In this document: positions 1 to 11,375 of the stretch, one piece after another
Position numbering within the stretch: position 1 is the stretch's first letter
How the letters are laid out: the number at the start of each line of letters is the position of its first letter
Origin: Hawksworthiomyces lignivorus
Lineage: Eukaryota > Ascomycota > Sordariomycetes > Ophiostomatales > Ophiostomataceae
Direction: 5' to 3'
Assembly: GCA_002917075.1 (NCBI GenBank)
Contig: NTMA01000077.1
Location: 1 to 64,000, forward strand
Length of the DNA: 64,000 nucleotides
Made by a program: the position numbers and the translations under genes
Notes under the pieces: generated by a model
Databases searched by the model: none
Told to the model about the DNA's origin: nothing
The model's input: the letters and a program-made list of their open reading frames with translations, nothing else

Positions 1-884
1 AGGGAAAAAAAAAAAAAAAAAAAAAAAAAAGAAAAAAAGAAAGTAAGTGAGGGCGTTTGCTCTGTTTATACACAAGAAAAAATTCTAATCACCACGACAT
101 ACCATAATGCTCGACACAGATGACGGGAACTTCGTTCCGCTCGCTTCTCTTCTTGTGTGTGTCGCGGTATTTACCATCACTCTGGGGACCCCAGACCACC
201 CCAGGCTCCTGTGGATCCATTAGCTACTCAACTCTAAGTCCGATCTGCCAGCGTTTGCTCTTTTTGCAACTCACCACGCTAAAAATGGTAACCCATCGGA
301 CAAAATAAACTCTCCAGAAAAATAGCAGAATCCTCTGGAAGCGTAATCTTACCGTAAGTCATGAAATTATACGGTCTGGGCACTCACATACGATTCTAGT
401 ATTGTTTTTCTTCTTGCTCACGGAAACAACGGACAATTCCCCGTGGAAACAGAAGATACATGACAGCTTGTAATTAAAGCCTTGCCATTACTGGGTATGC
501 TTTTCCCAACCAAGTCCTGGATCATCCGAACATGGGGCCTTCTTCTTTTTCTGTCATTTTATCCTCATGTTTGTACTCTATTCTTATGTAATATAATATA
601 AGTTATACGATTGCATAGCGAGGAGAGCAGGAAGAGTTTAATTGACGCCTGAAGAGGCACAGAAAAGGGGCTGGTAAGGAAGTTTACTTCTCTACACATC
701 TATGAAGACTTCCATCAGTGCCTTCCTTTCGAGCAGAGCACATTACTTCAAATTCCTGCCGTTCGGTCGTTGATGTTATGTCTAAATGTGTGCTTGGTAA
801 TTTTTTAAACTATACATGCAGGCTATCTACACTGAAAATAGCATCTTGTTCCAATTTCGCTGCCCTGGGATTTCTGGTGCTTTC
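1..884. other. gene-free left flank with poly(A) tract
   Basis: The first 40 bases are almost pure A. The rest, up to the stop codon of the aldo/keto reductase, holds only short ORFs with no recognisable domain. The right part is the 3' flank of that minus-strand gene. Confidence 0.6.
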
Positions 885-2118
885 TCACGACGACGATGTA
901 ACCGGCCCGTACCAATCGGCAAACCCAAGATCGAAACCCCATAGCGGCGTATTCAGCCTCTTCGCCTTGCCCTGGGCGGCCAGCCCATCTAGTAGCTGCA
1001 AGTCTTCTTTTGCTATAGAGATGACCTGTCGGTTGCTCGCAATGCGCGTCTCGTCGACTGACTTAGGCAGCACGACGTCGCCTCGGTTGACGTGGTAGCT
1101 GATGAGAATGGTGGCAGGCGGCACGGCGTACTTTTGGGCGATCCGCTGGATGGTTGGATCAGACGCAATGGGCGCACCTGTTGAACCCAAAGGTGAATAC
1201 GCTTCTAGGACAATACCCAGCTTGTGACAGTACTCGCGTAGTGCATGTTGTGGCAGGAACGGATGCAGCTCTACCTGGTTCACGGCCGGCACGACTGTCC
1301 ATGTCTCTCGCAGTTCCTCGAGATAAGGAATGGACCAGTTGGCGACACCAATGGCCCTGGCCTTACCAGTCCTGTAAACTTCTTCCATCTGGCGCCAGGT
1401 CTCACAAAGATCCCAGTACCGGTCGACAGCGCGTGTGCCATCTGGGTTTACAGGAAGGAGCTCGCTTGATTCATTCTACAAATGAGGTCAGTATTGTTTC
1501 TTATTTCCACGTGAAACTCATTCGCGGTATATATATATATATACTTACGGGCACCAGTCTCACCGGCCAGTGAATTAGCTGTCCATGTCAGTCTCTCGAG
1601 AATCTTCGAATCTAAGACTGATAATAGGATGCTCACATAAAGATCCAGGTAGGCGATGCCGAGATTCTTGAGTGATTTTTCGAGGCCAGCTGCTACGTTC
1701 GGGTGGTCCGTATTCCATAGCTTGCTGGTGAGGAAAATCTCTTCCCGCGGCACGCCACTGTCCCTGATACCCTGCCCAACTTCGACCTCATTTCCTGTAC
1801 CACCGTGTCATCATATGATCTTTTTCATTTCTGGCTGAAAGCTTGTGTCTTACCGTATATTCTATGCTTCATCAGTAAATGCTCCCATATACATATATTA
1901 GTGAGTATAACTTACAGGGCTGCATCAATATGTCGATAGCCGTTTTTGAGAGCAAATTCTACTGCTTTACGAACCTCGCCTGGCTTCGACTGCCACGTTC
2001 CTTTGCAATGTTAATTGTGTTGATCATGAAAAGTATTTGTGCAGTCAGTATACTCACCCAGACCAACAGCGGGTATCTTGGCCCCTGTGTTCAATGTAAA
2101 GTGATCAGGAAGGGACAT
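885..2118 (-). CDS. aldo/keto reductase, six exons including an 8-nt microexon
   Basis: NAD(P)H-dependent reductase of aldehydes or ketones, cytosolic. Exons on the minus strand: 2058-2118, 1916-2000, 1854-1861, 1637-1794, 1549-1578 and 885-1475. They join in phase to 310 aa, the usual AKR length. The full catalytic tetrad is present: Asp in HIDAA, Tyr in IYGNE, Lys in LTSKLW and His in LIHWPV. The Tyr lies in the 8-nt exon. The C-terminal half keeps the AKR patterns [19 protein letters not shown] and LPKSVDETR. It is divergent from the flavin monooxygenase gene and shares a roughly 750-bp promoter region with it, which suggests co-regulation. The family is certain; the substrate cannot be told from sequence. 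Confidence 0.9.
1525..1546. repeat. AT dinucleotide microsatellite inside an AKR intron
   Basis: A short TA/AT repeat lies in the intron between exons 5 and 6 of the aldo/keto reductase, next to the donor site. Confidence 0.6.
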
Positions 2119-2865
2119 CTCGATTTCTGAGCTGATTAACTCTAGCTCTTAGGTCCTGGTTCGATTTGCAAGGAAGGTGGAATAGGATGTGGTCCAAGTG
2201 AGCATCTCTATCTCGATAGGTAGTAGGAGTTAACTAAGAGGAACTAGAGACAAGTACTACACTCTTCACAATTTCTTTCAATGTGGTCACTCGTACATTG
2301 TCTCATCTGTGCGCTGGAGCTAACTACGGTTCAAATTAAACCTGGTTGGAGCACATGATCAGAAGTTGTTCTGGCCATATGCTGTGGTTACACTGGAAAT
2401 CGGAGATCATCCTGGCTAGCATGTTTCGTCCGTGGTTCCACTTGGCGCATCGGACAAATTCCCCAGTAGCAAAAGCAACGACGTCGGGAATAATTACAAG
2501 TTTCTCCGATCCTGGGGCGACTTATGGCGCAACACGCTTATTGAGGCCTATAGCAATGAATGTTAGTGGCAACGGGCTCTATTTATCGGCCGATCGAATT
2601 ACATCGGCCGTGAGTCGCATCGTGAGCTGTGATGGCATGCGTTAGTTTGCCCGACTGAAGCTGGCCCACGACGTCTATGAAAACGAGCGTAGATGTATGT
2701 CCCAGGATGAAGAAGGGGGCAGGGTGTAGCTGAGTGCTGTCCAACGTTCTACACACAGGGTCACTTTATTGTAAATTTTAGTTGTTAATAAAAACATCAA
2801 TTTGAGCTTCACAAAAAGAATAATCAAAACATCAAAGTCAGATCAGCGGAAAGTACACACACAGC
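2119..2865. promoter_or_regulatory. bidirectional promoter region between AKR and FMO genes, with CGG-type motifs
   Basis: Non-coding spacer between two divergent genes. It carries TCGGCCGA at 2586-2593, TCGGCCGT at 2604-2611 and ATCGGACAAATT at 2449-2460. CGG-containing palindromes are the usual target type of Zn2Cys6 regulators, and one such regulator is encoded just downstream at 5397-8976. The same two motif types occur upstream of the Gfo/Idh gene at 10831-10906. Binding is inferred, not shown. Confidence 0.45.
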
Positions 2866-4954
2866 ATGGCCCCTAGTACAGTCCTCGACGAGACCCACGT
2901 CGTCGACATCCCGTCGGTCAAGGCCAACAAGGGCCAGACCAAGGGTCAGTATGCTGTTGAGCCCAACCCGCCCGTTGCAGACGACTTCATGTACGACTTC
3001 CAATACAACCACGAGCTACCGACAATCGACGTGCTGGGCATCGACATCCCCGCCGATGTCGACCCTCAGAAGGAGGCCGAGGGAATTGTGACGCTTCTGT
3101 CTAAGGTGCTGGGCACGGGCGACGCCAACGGGTTCGCGGACCTGTTTCTGGAGTATGGTGAGTTTTTGCGTACTTCTCCTTCGTCGTTGCGTTAAAAAAT
3201 CTTTTTGCGTCATGATTTTCTTTTTCTGATGGACTCTCCAGGTTACTGGCGTGATAAGCTCGCCTTCACGTGGGACTACCGCACGTTCAACTTCCAGCCG
3301 GCCATTCTCAAGGCAGCTGGTGACCTGCTTGCGCGCACCAAGGCACACAAGTTCGCTTTCTTGAGTCCAGCTCCTAAGATCGACCGCCCGTACCCAGATT
3401 ATGCGACGCTGCAGTTCATCGTGTCATTCGAGACGGAGGTTGTGCAGGCATCGGCGGTGGTGAACGCTGTTCTAACCAAAGAAGGCTGGCGGATCTACAC
3501 ACTACACACGGTGGCCGAGCAGCTGCTGCAGTTTCCTGAAATCCCACCGCAGGACGGACACATGACGGGGCCGATTACGTGGGAGAAGCAGCGGGAAAAA
3601 GACATTGACGCGGCCAACCCGGAGGTGCTAATTGTTGGTGGTGGACAAAAGTGAGTTTTACTTTCTCGACAAAGAAGATACCGTCACTGCGGAGCAGAGA
3701 AGATCAGAGACTAACACTTTAAACAGTGGCCTAGCTCTCGCCGCCCGATGCAAGTTCCTCGGCTTGCAAGAACTGATCATCGAGCGCAGCGGCGCCATTG
3801 GTGACATTTGGAAGAAGCGCTACGAATACTTGTCGCTGCACTTTCCGCACTGGCCGGACGACCTGCCCTATTTTCCGTACCCGAAACACTGGCCGACATA
3901 TACACCGGCCCAAAAGCAAGGATACTATATGGAGTGGTACGCGTCGGCCATGGAGCTGAACGTGTGGACCAAGTCGTCGGTGGTCTCCGCGGTGCAGGAC
4001 AGCGAGGGCCGCTGGACGGTGATGATCAGCAAGGGCGACGGCCAAGAGCAGCGCACGCTGCATCCGACACACGTGATCATGGCGACGTCGCTGTGCGGCG
4101 TGCCATACACGCCAGACGTGCCGGGGCTGGCCGACTACAAGGCGGGCATCGTGCGGCACTCAACGGCGCACGACAGCTCGCGCGCCTTTGTGGGCAAGAA
4201 GGTGCTGGTGGTGGGCACGTCGTCGTCGGCGTTCGACACGGCGTTTGACTGCTCGCGCCGTGGCATCGACGTGACGCTGCTGCAGCGTTCGCCGACATAC
4301 GTCATGTCGCTGACGCACTCGGTGCCGCGGGCCATTGGCAACTACGCGCCAGACGCCTCCGGCAACCGCCCGCCTCTCGAGGAGCAGGACCGGCTGTTCT
4401 TCGCGCTGCCCGTGGGCCCCGCCGAGGAGCTGGGCCGGCGCAACGCGGCCGTGCTCGAGGACCTGGACCGTGAGCTGCTCGACGGCCTGCACGCGGCCGG
4501 CCTGCGCACGTGGCGCGGCCAGCGCGGCACGGGCAACGCGACGCTGGGCAAGACGCGCAACGGCGGCTTCTACTTTGACGCGGGCGCCTGCGAGCACGTC
4601 ATCGACGGCAGGATTAAAGTCGAGCCTGGCTACGTCGAGCGGTTCACCGCGGACAAGGTGGTGCTCGACGGCGGCCGCGAGCGCCAGTACGACCTCGTCG
4701 TCTTCGCCACGGGCTTCAGCAACGTCATCGACTCGGTGCGTAGCACGCTCGGCGACGCCGTCGCCAGCAAGGTCGGTCCCATCTGGGGCGTCGACGCCGA
4801 GGGCGAGTACAAGACGGCGTACCGCGAGACGGGCGTCAAGAACCTGTGGATCATGGTGGGCTTCCTGCCGTACACGCGCTTCCACTCGAAGCTGCTGGCC
4901 ATGCGGCTCAAGGCGCTCAAGGAGGGCATCTCGCTGCCGCCCTACAAGGAATAG
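2866..4954 (+). CDS. flavin-dependent monooxygenase with N-terminal NTF2/SnoaL-like domain
   Basis: FAD/NADPH monooxygenase of the FMO/YUCCA-like type, possibly also capable of Baeyer-Villiger chemistry. Exons 2866-3157, 3242-3650 and 3727-4954 join to 642 aa, typical for this two-part fungal family. Residues about 60-220 resemble an NTF2/SnoaL cone domain. Then comes the FAD Rossmann motif IVGGGQNGLALAA (GxGxxG), whose codons span the second intron, and the NADPH motif VLVVGTSSSAFD. Between them lies an FMO-like stretch GIVRHSTAH. The last exon is strongly GC-rich in third positions, which creates long antisense shadow ORFs. It is divergent from the aldo/keto reductase and followed by a C6 regulator on the same strand. 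The substrate is unknown. Confidence 0.88.
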
Positions 4955-5169
4955 ATCGATTAGCGGGTAAAACGAATGTAGACTACAAGCAAAATAGATT
5001 TTCGCACTAAAAGAATCCGAACACGATGAAGCTGGGCTGTAGAAAATTATCTCATGATCATTCGAGACAAAAAATCCAAGGAACCGAAGAAATCCAAAGG
5101 GATTTTCCTCTGCCTCATGTCATATCTCTGGGAGAACCCCTGACTACCTAAACTGGGCTACCTGGAGTA

Positions 5170-5216
5170 CCCCGCTAGAGGAAGCTTACCCCGCTGGAGG
5201 CGCTAGAAGTCCCCGC
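5170..5216. promoter_or_regulatory. three CCCCGCT direct repeats upstream of C6 regulator
   Basis: CCCCGC occurs at 5170-5175, 5189-5194 and 5211-5216, each followed by a TAGA/TGGA-like tail. The spacing of 19 and 22 bp is about two helical turns. CCCCGC fits the reverse of the CreA consensus SYGGRG. They lie 180-230 bp before the ATG of the regulator gene. Function is inferred. Confidence 0.35.
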
Positions 5217-5396
5217 TAGAAGTCCCACAAGAATACCCCAAAAATGGCGTCTTCCCCTGCCATTTTGTCAGATTCCCCGTTTTCTCCGTGAATTATCTCT
5301 TCTCACCCGATTCTGCAGTTTGATTTTGTTTTGTCCGTTACCAGGTTTGCTAGCCGTTGTCAATTTTGTATCGCTGCATGAAACTGTGCGACAAAA

Positions 5397-8300
5397 ATGA
5401 CCAACACGGCCGGACATAGAGACTCTACCACATCCGGCCGAGATACCACGAGATGGACGGGTAGCGATGCCGACAACCAGGAATCAGGCCGGCCGGCGAA
5501 GAAACAGCGGAAGCAGCGGATTTGTTTAAGCTGTGAAGGCGAGTCTCCTTGTTGTCTCTCGCCAGGTCAGACAAAAGACATCACTAACATGCAATAACAG
5601 AATGTCGCCGCCTAAAGCTGCGATGCAATAGACAAGGTTTGTTTTTCAAAGTGGACATGTCGAACTACATGAAGTAAAGAGGGTTATGCATTCTCATCGC
5701 TCACTGCAGTGCCTTGCTCCAATTGCGTTCGCAGACAGCGGGTCCCATTCTGCAGACGCGTCACTGCACTTAACGGAGCGTCCTCTGCACAGCCGCCGGG
5801 TGACACAGCCCAGCTGCTCGAGTCTACGGTTGACCTCGTCGGCACCTATACCAGCAACCATGTCGGCAGCAGCCCGGCCGTCTTTCTTGGCTTTAGCCCG
5901 AGTTCCTTGAGGCAGAATAACCAGAATGGGCTTATTGCCTCCACGTCTGAGCCGCTCCAGTCCCTGGTGGTCCAGCCAACACCTACCAGTCCTCTGGATG
6001 TACCGTCCCGCTCTGCAACGAGCATGATCCTCAGCCCCCCAAACGCTAACGCTACCACCAACGATGTTAGCAAGCACCACAGCAACTCACCCGACGGCCT
6101 GGACAACGTAGAGCAGAGTGGCTCGTACGGCACGCTAATGATGAGCCGTGGCGGGCGATCCAAGTATCTTGGGCCGACCGCAGGTAGCGAGTGGCTAAAA
6201 AATGTACGTTGAACAAGACAGTCTGCTGCTGCTAGATTGGTGTCTTCCAGTGCTCACGCTATCAGTCACAAATGCAAGACATCTCTTGCACACCGTCGGT
6301 CACCCGCTGTCCCTCCCCCGATGTACCACAGCCGCCCGGCCCCGAGATCTCGCTTGGCCTGTTGCCGCTCCAGGCCTCGCCCATTGCGTTTCCGTTCAAT
6401 GCGTCAGCAGCCCACATCGGGACACGCGACCTGCTGGCCCAGCTGCCGCCAGCAGATGAGGCATGGTCGCTGGTAGAGTCGTACTACCGGTACTGTGCCT
6501 GGCAGTAAGTGTTCTTTTCTGCTCAAGTTTTCTAGGCATCTCCCTTCATCCTCTCCCCTCTGCCTTTCCCATTGCGTCTGTCTCTATTCAAGTATCTAGG
6601 TTCTGACCGACAACCAGCCACGATGTCGCCCCCAAAATTTGGTTCAAAAATACATTTGACCGCATCTACTCTCTGACAGCTAACGGCACCAACACATTGC
6701 CTTCACCACCGGTGAACTTCCAAGAGATCGCCCTCCTCTTCATGATCATGTCCAAGGGCACAGCATACAACATTGAGATGCCTAACAACGATTCATCCGC
6801 TGAGGATTGGCTGCACCTGTCAGAGATGGCGCTTGTAAAGGGCAACTTTTTGTCGAACAACACGCTCGCCGCTGTGCAAACGTTGGTGTGTACCGCAAAT
6901 TCATTTAGCTATACCAAGATCTTCACTAACTGTTTCTAGCATTTGATGGCACATAGGAATTTGTATGTCTCCTTGCCATGCCATTGATTCATCATGCTAA
7001 CAGACTAAAGCCAATCAGACGAAGGACGACGAGATGACAAGGCCTGGTTGTTGTGGGGTATCGTGATGCGAATGATTCAAGCAGTGAGTCCATGGCATGC
7101 ATGTTTGGGGGGGTTTTTTTTTGATTACTTTTTCTCCCTTCTTTTCATAAGTGCCCTTTTTAACCGACCCACAGATGGGATTGCACCGGGATGGTGCCCG
7201 CTGGAATCTGCCACAGGATATTATTGAGGAGCGTCGCAAAGTCTTTTGGGAGTGCCATGCGGCCGACATCTTTCAGGCACATTGTTTTTCGAGGCCGTAT
7301 GTTGTCCGATCACGCGTCTTGTTGACTTTGAACCTGTTACTGATTTCCCATTAGCCCAGCCATCAACCCCGACCACTGCGACACTGCGTTCCCCCCCGTG
7401 TCTACCGCCGTTGCGGCTGAGAAGGACTACTTCCGGCTGCGCTTTGAACTGTCGCAGCTGTCTTCCGAGTAGGTCTTGCATGTTTCGTGTCTAGAAAATA
7501 CTTGGTAGGGCGTGCACACTTACCAAAATAGTATTCTGAATATGGCCATGAACGCGCGCCGGCCATCATACTCTGAGGTCACCGACATGGATGAAAAACT
7601 GTAGGTAGCAGCTTTCCATCTTACCGACATTATTACAGTAGATTGACTGTTCCTAGCCGCGTGTTCGAACAGAATCTTCCCTTCTACATTCGGTGTCGGG
7701 CTGCTTTCATTGCTATGCCGTCGCGGTATCCACGCATCGAGGACGCTGTCGAAGCGTCGCCTGAGCCGTCTCGGCGATCCATAGCCGTTTCTTTTCAGGT
7801 GTGTGATATCTTCTCCCTCATTATTGGTGACGCTACAAGACACTAATAAATGAAGCAAATGAACTTGGCCCTCAACATATCCGAGACGGTCATTAACTTG
7901 CACCGATCGTATTACGCGAAAGCGCTTTACGATGATACAGATGTTAGCGACAGGTCTATCTTTGCGCCGTCGTTCTACGCCGTCATTGAGCGGTCCGCAG
8001 TAAGCCGGATCGAATGAACAAATCAATTTTCTTGTAGCCATATTCTAACACAGAAAGATTATTATTGCGGTTGTCACTGACATCTATGGCCGCTTCCCTG
8101 CTATTAGCATAAGGCAGTGGAACTTTTGGGTAGGCTGACGATTTCCTTTGTTGCTATAAGCACTACATTTAAAAAAAAATAGAAGCTCACGCCTTAATCA
8201 GTACCACGTTTTCGGCTCCGCGCTCTGCATCGGCACTCTGGTCCTCCGCCACCCCGGTCATGCAACGGCCCCCTTTGTCCTGTCGCAGATCGACGCCGCC

Positions 8301-8976
8301 ATCGCCCTGTTCGCGTCGCTGGTGCAGAACGGCGGCAGCACGCCGCGGTATCAGCGCAATCTGCAGTGGCTGCAGAGGCTGCGCTCGCGCGCGGCTGCCA
8401 AGATGGCGGCAGCAGTGTCGGCATCCGCACAGAATCTGCAAAGCGCGTCACAAAAGACAGTAAATATGGCCGAAGCAAACGGCACCGATTCCCAGACCGT
8501 CGAAGACGCCGACGACGTCGAACTGCTCGGCTGGCGCACACGGCTGATTCGACAGACTACTAGTGGCGGCAGCAAGATGCAGGGTGTCACGACGACGAAC
8601 ACTACGCCCGACGCAGTAGCAACCAGCACGCCGAGCTGGTCGGCCAGCGGCGGCCTCGTAGCGCCAAACCAGACGTTGCCGCAGTCGACGGACGAGCTGG
8701 TGAGTGGACAAGAGGGGTCGTCGAATGCCGCGCTGTTGATTTTTGTCGGTTGGATCGCTAATGCAATTGCTTTAGTTGCACGAGTTCTGGGACCCGATCA
8801 TTTTGCACGATCTGCTCGAAGTGACGAGCGAGCAACAGCCATATGTAAGATGGAATAGCTCATTGCTTTTCGTTACTGCTGTTTATTTTTGGTTTCCTTT
8901 GCTGATGATGCAGTCTCTCACGAATAACGGGCCTTCTTGGTGGGAAGATGGAGTCGCGGCCTTGGATGCTGATTGA
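5397..8976 (+). CDS. Zn2Cys6 transcription factor with fungal_trans domain, 16 exons
   Basis: Nuclear pathway-type regulator. I read exons 5397-5538, 5601-5636, 5710-6203, 6251 (or 6266)-6504, 6618-6885, 6940-6962, 7011-7083, 7175-7296, 7355-7468, 7532-7600, 7657-7798, 7856-7999, 8058-8129, 8202-8699, 8776-8844 and 8914-8976. They give about 855-860 aa. The zinc cluster CEECRRLKLRC plus PCSNCVRRQRVPFC is spread over exons 1-3, after a basic KKQRKQR stretch. The first intron has a GC donor. The fungal_trans middle domain shows the family pattern MGLHRDGARWNL. Fifteen introns are many for this family. The gene sits between the FMO gene and a convergent Gfo/Idh gene, so it probably controls that group. 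Small exons 6 and 13 are the least certain borders. Confidence 0.85.
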
Positions 8977-9098
8977 ACTGTGGGCTTTTGCGATTTTCCG
9001 ACATGGCTGTATTTTCAGCATTGTCACGTTCCACAGTGTATACATATTTATTGTCTATCTTAAAAACTTTTTTTTATCTATTTTTCATGTACTCTCCA

Positions 9099-10463
9099 TC
9101 AGGATGACCCGTTCGTATTTGTGGCCAGCTTCTCAAATATCGGCCGACCTTCGTCGTCGAAGTAAACGGGCTGGCCGGTGCGGAACGAATGCTGCAGCGC
9201 GGTGACGATCTTGGCAGCCTCGTAGGCGTCCTCAGGCACGCAGGTCAGAGGCGAGCCATCGAGCACGGCGGCGGCGAACTCGGCAATGTCGTTCAGAAAG
9301 GTCTTGTCAAACAGCGTAAACGAGTCTGGAGTGGTGGCAGTGCGCACGCCGTGCGGGTCACGGATCTCGACACGATTGATAGTCGAGTTACCATTGATGA
9401 TGGCGTGTGCCTTGGTGCCATAGACGCGTGTCGACGCCTCGTAGCCGTTGGTCAGGGTGCGGCCGAGGTGCACATTGAAGATCTTGCCGTTAGCAAACTC
9501 GACGATACCCCAACCATTGTCGACGTCGCCGTACTTGGCCAGGTCACCGTAGACGGCCTGCTGGCCGACGGCGAAGACGCGGTGGACCTGCTTCTTTGGG
9601 TTCGTAATGCCGACCTTGGGTTTGAGGTAGTAACGGGCAATGTCGACCTAAACGATGGAAGTCTTAGAATTAGTGGAGACGGGAGAGGAGGAGAGCAACA
9701 CCTGAGACTTACGTCGTGGATGCCCATGTCGACAAAGATGCCGCCTGACATGGCAGAGAAAGCGACAAAGAAGCCTGTTTCGATTAGCTCACTGAAAATG
9801 CCGACTGGTGATGAGGTATGGAGCTTGTGCATACCGCTCGGGTCTTGCTGGTCCGCATTGTGCGATTCAATGGCGTGGACTTCGCCTATGGCGCCGTCAT
9901 CAATCAACTTCTTAGTGGCGCGGTATGAGTCGTCGTCTGGTAACTGTCAGCCACAAAACCTCTACTCGGTTTGAAATCGCAATTTACTAGACTCACATCG
10001 CTTAGAGAACGGCAGCAGGAATACCTGCTTTGGCTTGGACGCCACCTTCGCCAGCACCTCCTCGGTCGTGACGACGTCCGTCGAGATGGGCTTTTCACAC
10101 ATAACGTGCTGCGGAACCGTTTAGAATAAAAAGCCCAAAATGAAATCAACTTAAGCCATCTCATGAGCGTGGACCTACCAGTCCCATGTCTAGCGCCTGG
10201 ATGATCAGCGGCGCATGTGTGGCCGTGGCCGTGGAAATCAGCACCGCTTCGGCGCCGCTGTTCTTCAGTAAGTCGGCCGGATCGCTAAAAAACTTTACTG
10301 TCGATGGCAAGTTTTCAGCAGCCCACTTGTCGGCGCCGGGCTTGGTGTCACAGGCTGCGATGAACTTGATGCGCGGCTGCTGTGTGGCGAGGATGTGTGC
10401 CCGGATGGAGCCGAGGCGCCCGAGGCCAATGAGGCCGAGCTTGAGGCGTCGCGGGCTGGACAT
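9099..10463 (-). CDS. Gfo/Idh/MocA family NAD(P)-dependent oxidoreductase
   Basis: Dehydrogenase of the inositol-2-dehydrogenase/glucose-fructose-oxidoreductase type. Exons on the minus strand: 10179-10463, 9997-10108, 9835-9936, 9713-9774 and 9099-9647, giving 369 aa, normal for the family. The N-terminus has the Rossmann motif LGLIGLGRLGSIRA. CEKPIST is the conserved EKP motif of the active site, and GGIFVDMGIHDVD is the conserved GG..DxGxHxxD block at the domain border. It is convergent with the C6 regulator, with only about 120 bp between the stops. Its upstream region carries the same motifs as the AKR/FMO promoter. The likely substrate is a cyclitol, sugar or similar alcohol, but sequence alone does not decide this. 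Confidence 0.9.
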
Positions 10464-11375
10464 TGTGTACGTGTGTGGGAGTATTAGAGGTGGGAAAAAA
10501 TTATGATTTGATTTATTGTTTCTCGTTATACTTCGGTATCTGTCTGCGTCTGTAACATACAGTGTCGTGTGATTGCTTCTGAGGTGTTGCAAATGATTAT
10601 TCCGTTCGGCTTCGCGGCGCTCCTTGCTTCTTACTTCTAGCATTATGGTTGCAATCGTACTATTCTACGTCATTATAAGGCAACGCAGTTCGCATCTCTC
10701 CGAGCTTTCTATAACTCTCTTAAACCGTGACACGTATTGGACCTACACGGCACGACCACGGCCGGTATGCTCCCAAGTCCGGTAAGGCGCTAGACAAGCC
10801 GCTTGCTTTGATAAAAGCTGCCTATGGTCATCGGCCGAAGCCACATGTGGGAATTATTGTGGGCCATTCAAATTTGTCCGATCTTGGTTTCTGCACGATC
10901 GGCCGAAACCATGTTCCTCGCCTTGACTAGTGGATCCACATAGCCAGCCCTTCACGCGGAGAGTTTCCATGGCACCATAAGACCAATCCAAGTGAGGGCA
11001 ACACGATCCAAGTGTTAGTACCATTCCCATAACCTCTCTCTGCTAACAGGTTGAGCTGGAACGCGTGAGCGACGAAAAGGCTGCTGCCAGCAATAGAGAA
11101 TAAGCCCCCTCTCTGCGTAGTGCATCCTCCCTCCCTAGCCATGCCCGCGCCGCCCTTTTTGACTGCGCTCTGACCTCATGCGAGATAATCGTAATTTATG
11201 CTACATACGTGTGACAGCTCTATACTACCAGGCTATTCCGTTCTCCATGGCAGCGAGCGGAAAAGGAGAGGGACAGCGGTCGGATCTCTGTACATTCCGC
11301 AATTTTCGACATAGATTGGCCGCTGAGGGTCAAGAAGCAGTTTTGGCCACTCGAATCCCGAGTTAGAGACGTTTT
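10464..11375. promoter_or_regulatory. upstream region of the Gfo/Idh gene with TCGGCCGA and ATCGGACAAATT motifs
   Basis: TCGGCCGA lies at 10831-10838 and 10899-10906. AATTTGTCCGAT, the reverse complement of the 12-mer at 2449-2460, lies at 10871-10882. A further CGGCCGG stands near 10758. No supported ORF is present. The motif block sits about 370-440 bp from the Gfo/Idh start and is the best candidate for a shared regulatory site. Confidence 0.4.

Noticed and set aside
4160..4885. 241-aa antisense ORF inside the FMO gene, and a 211-aa plus-strand one at 4335-4970
   Set aside because: Arg/Ala-rich shadows caused by GC-rich third positions of the real exon; no domain.
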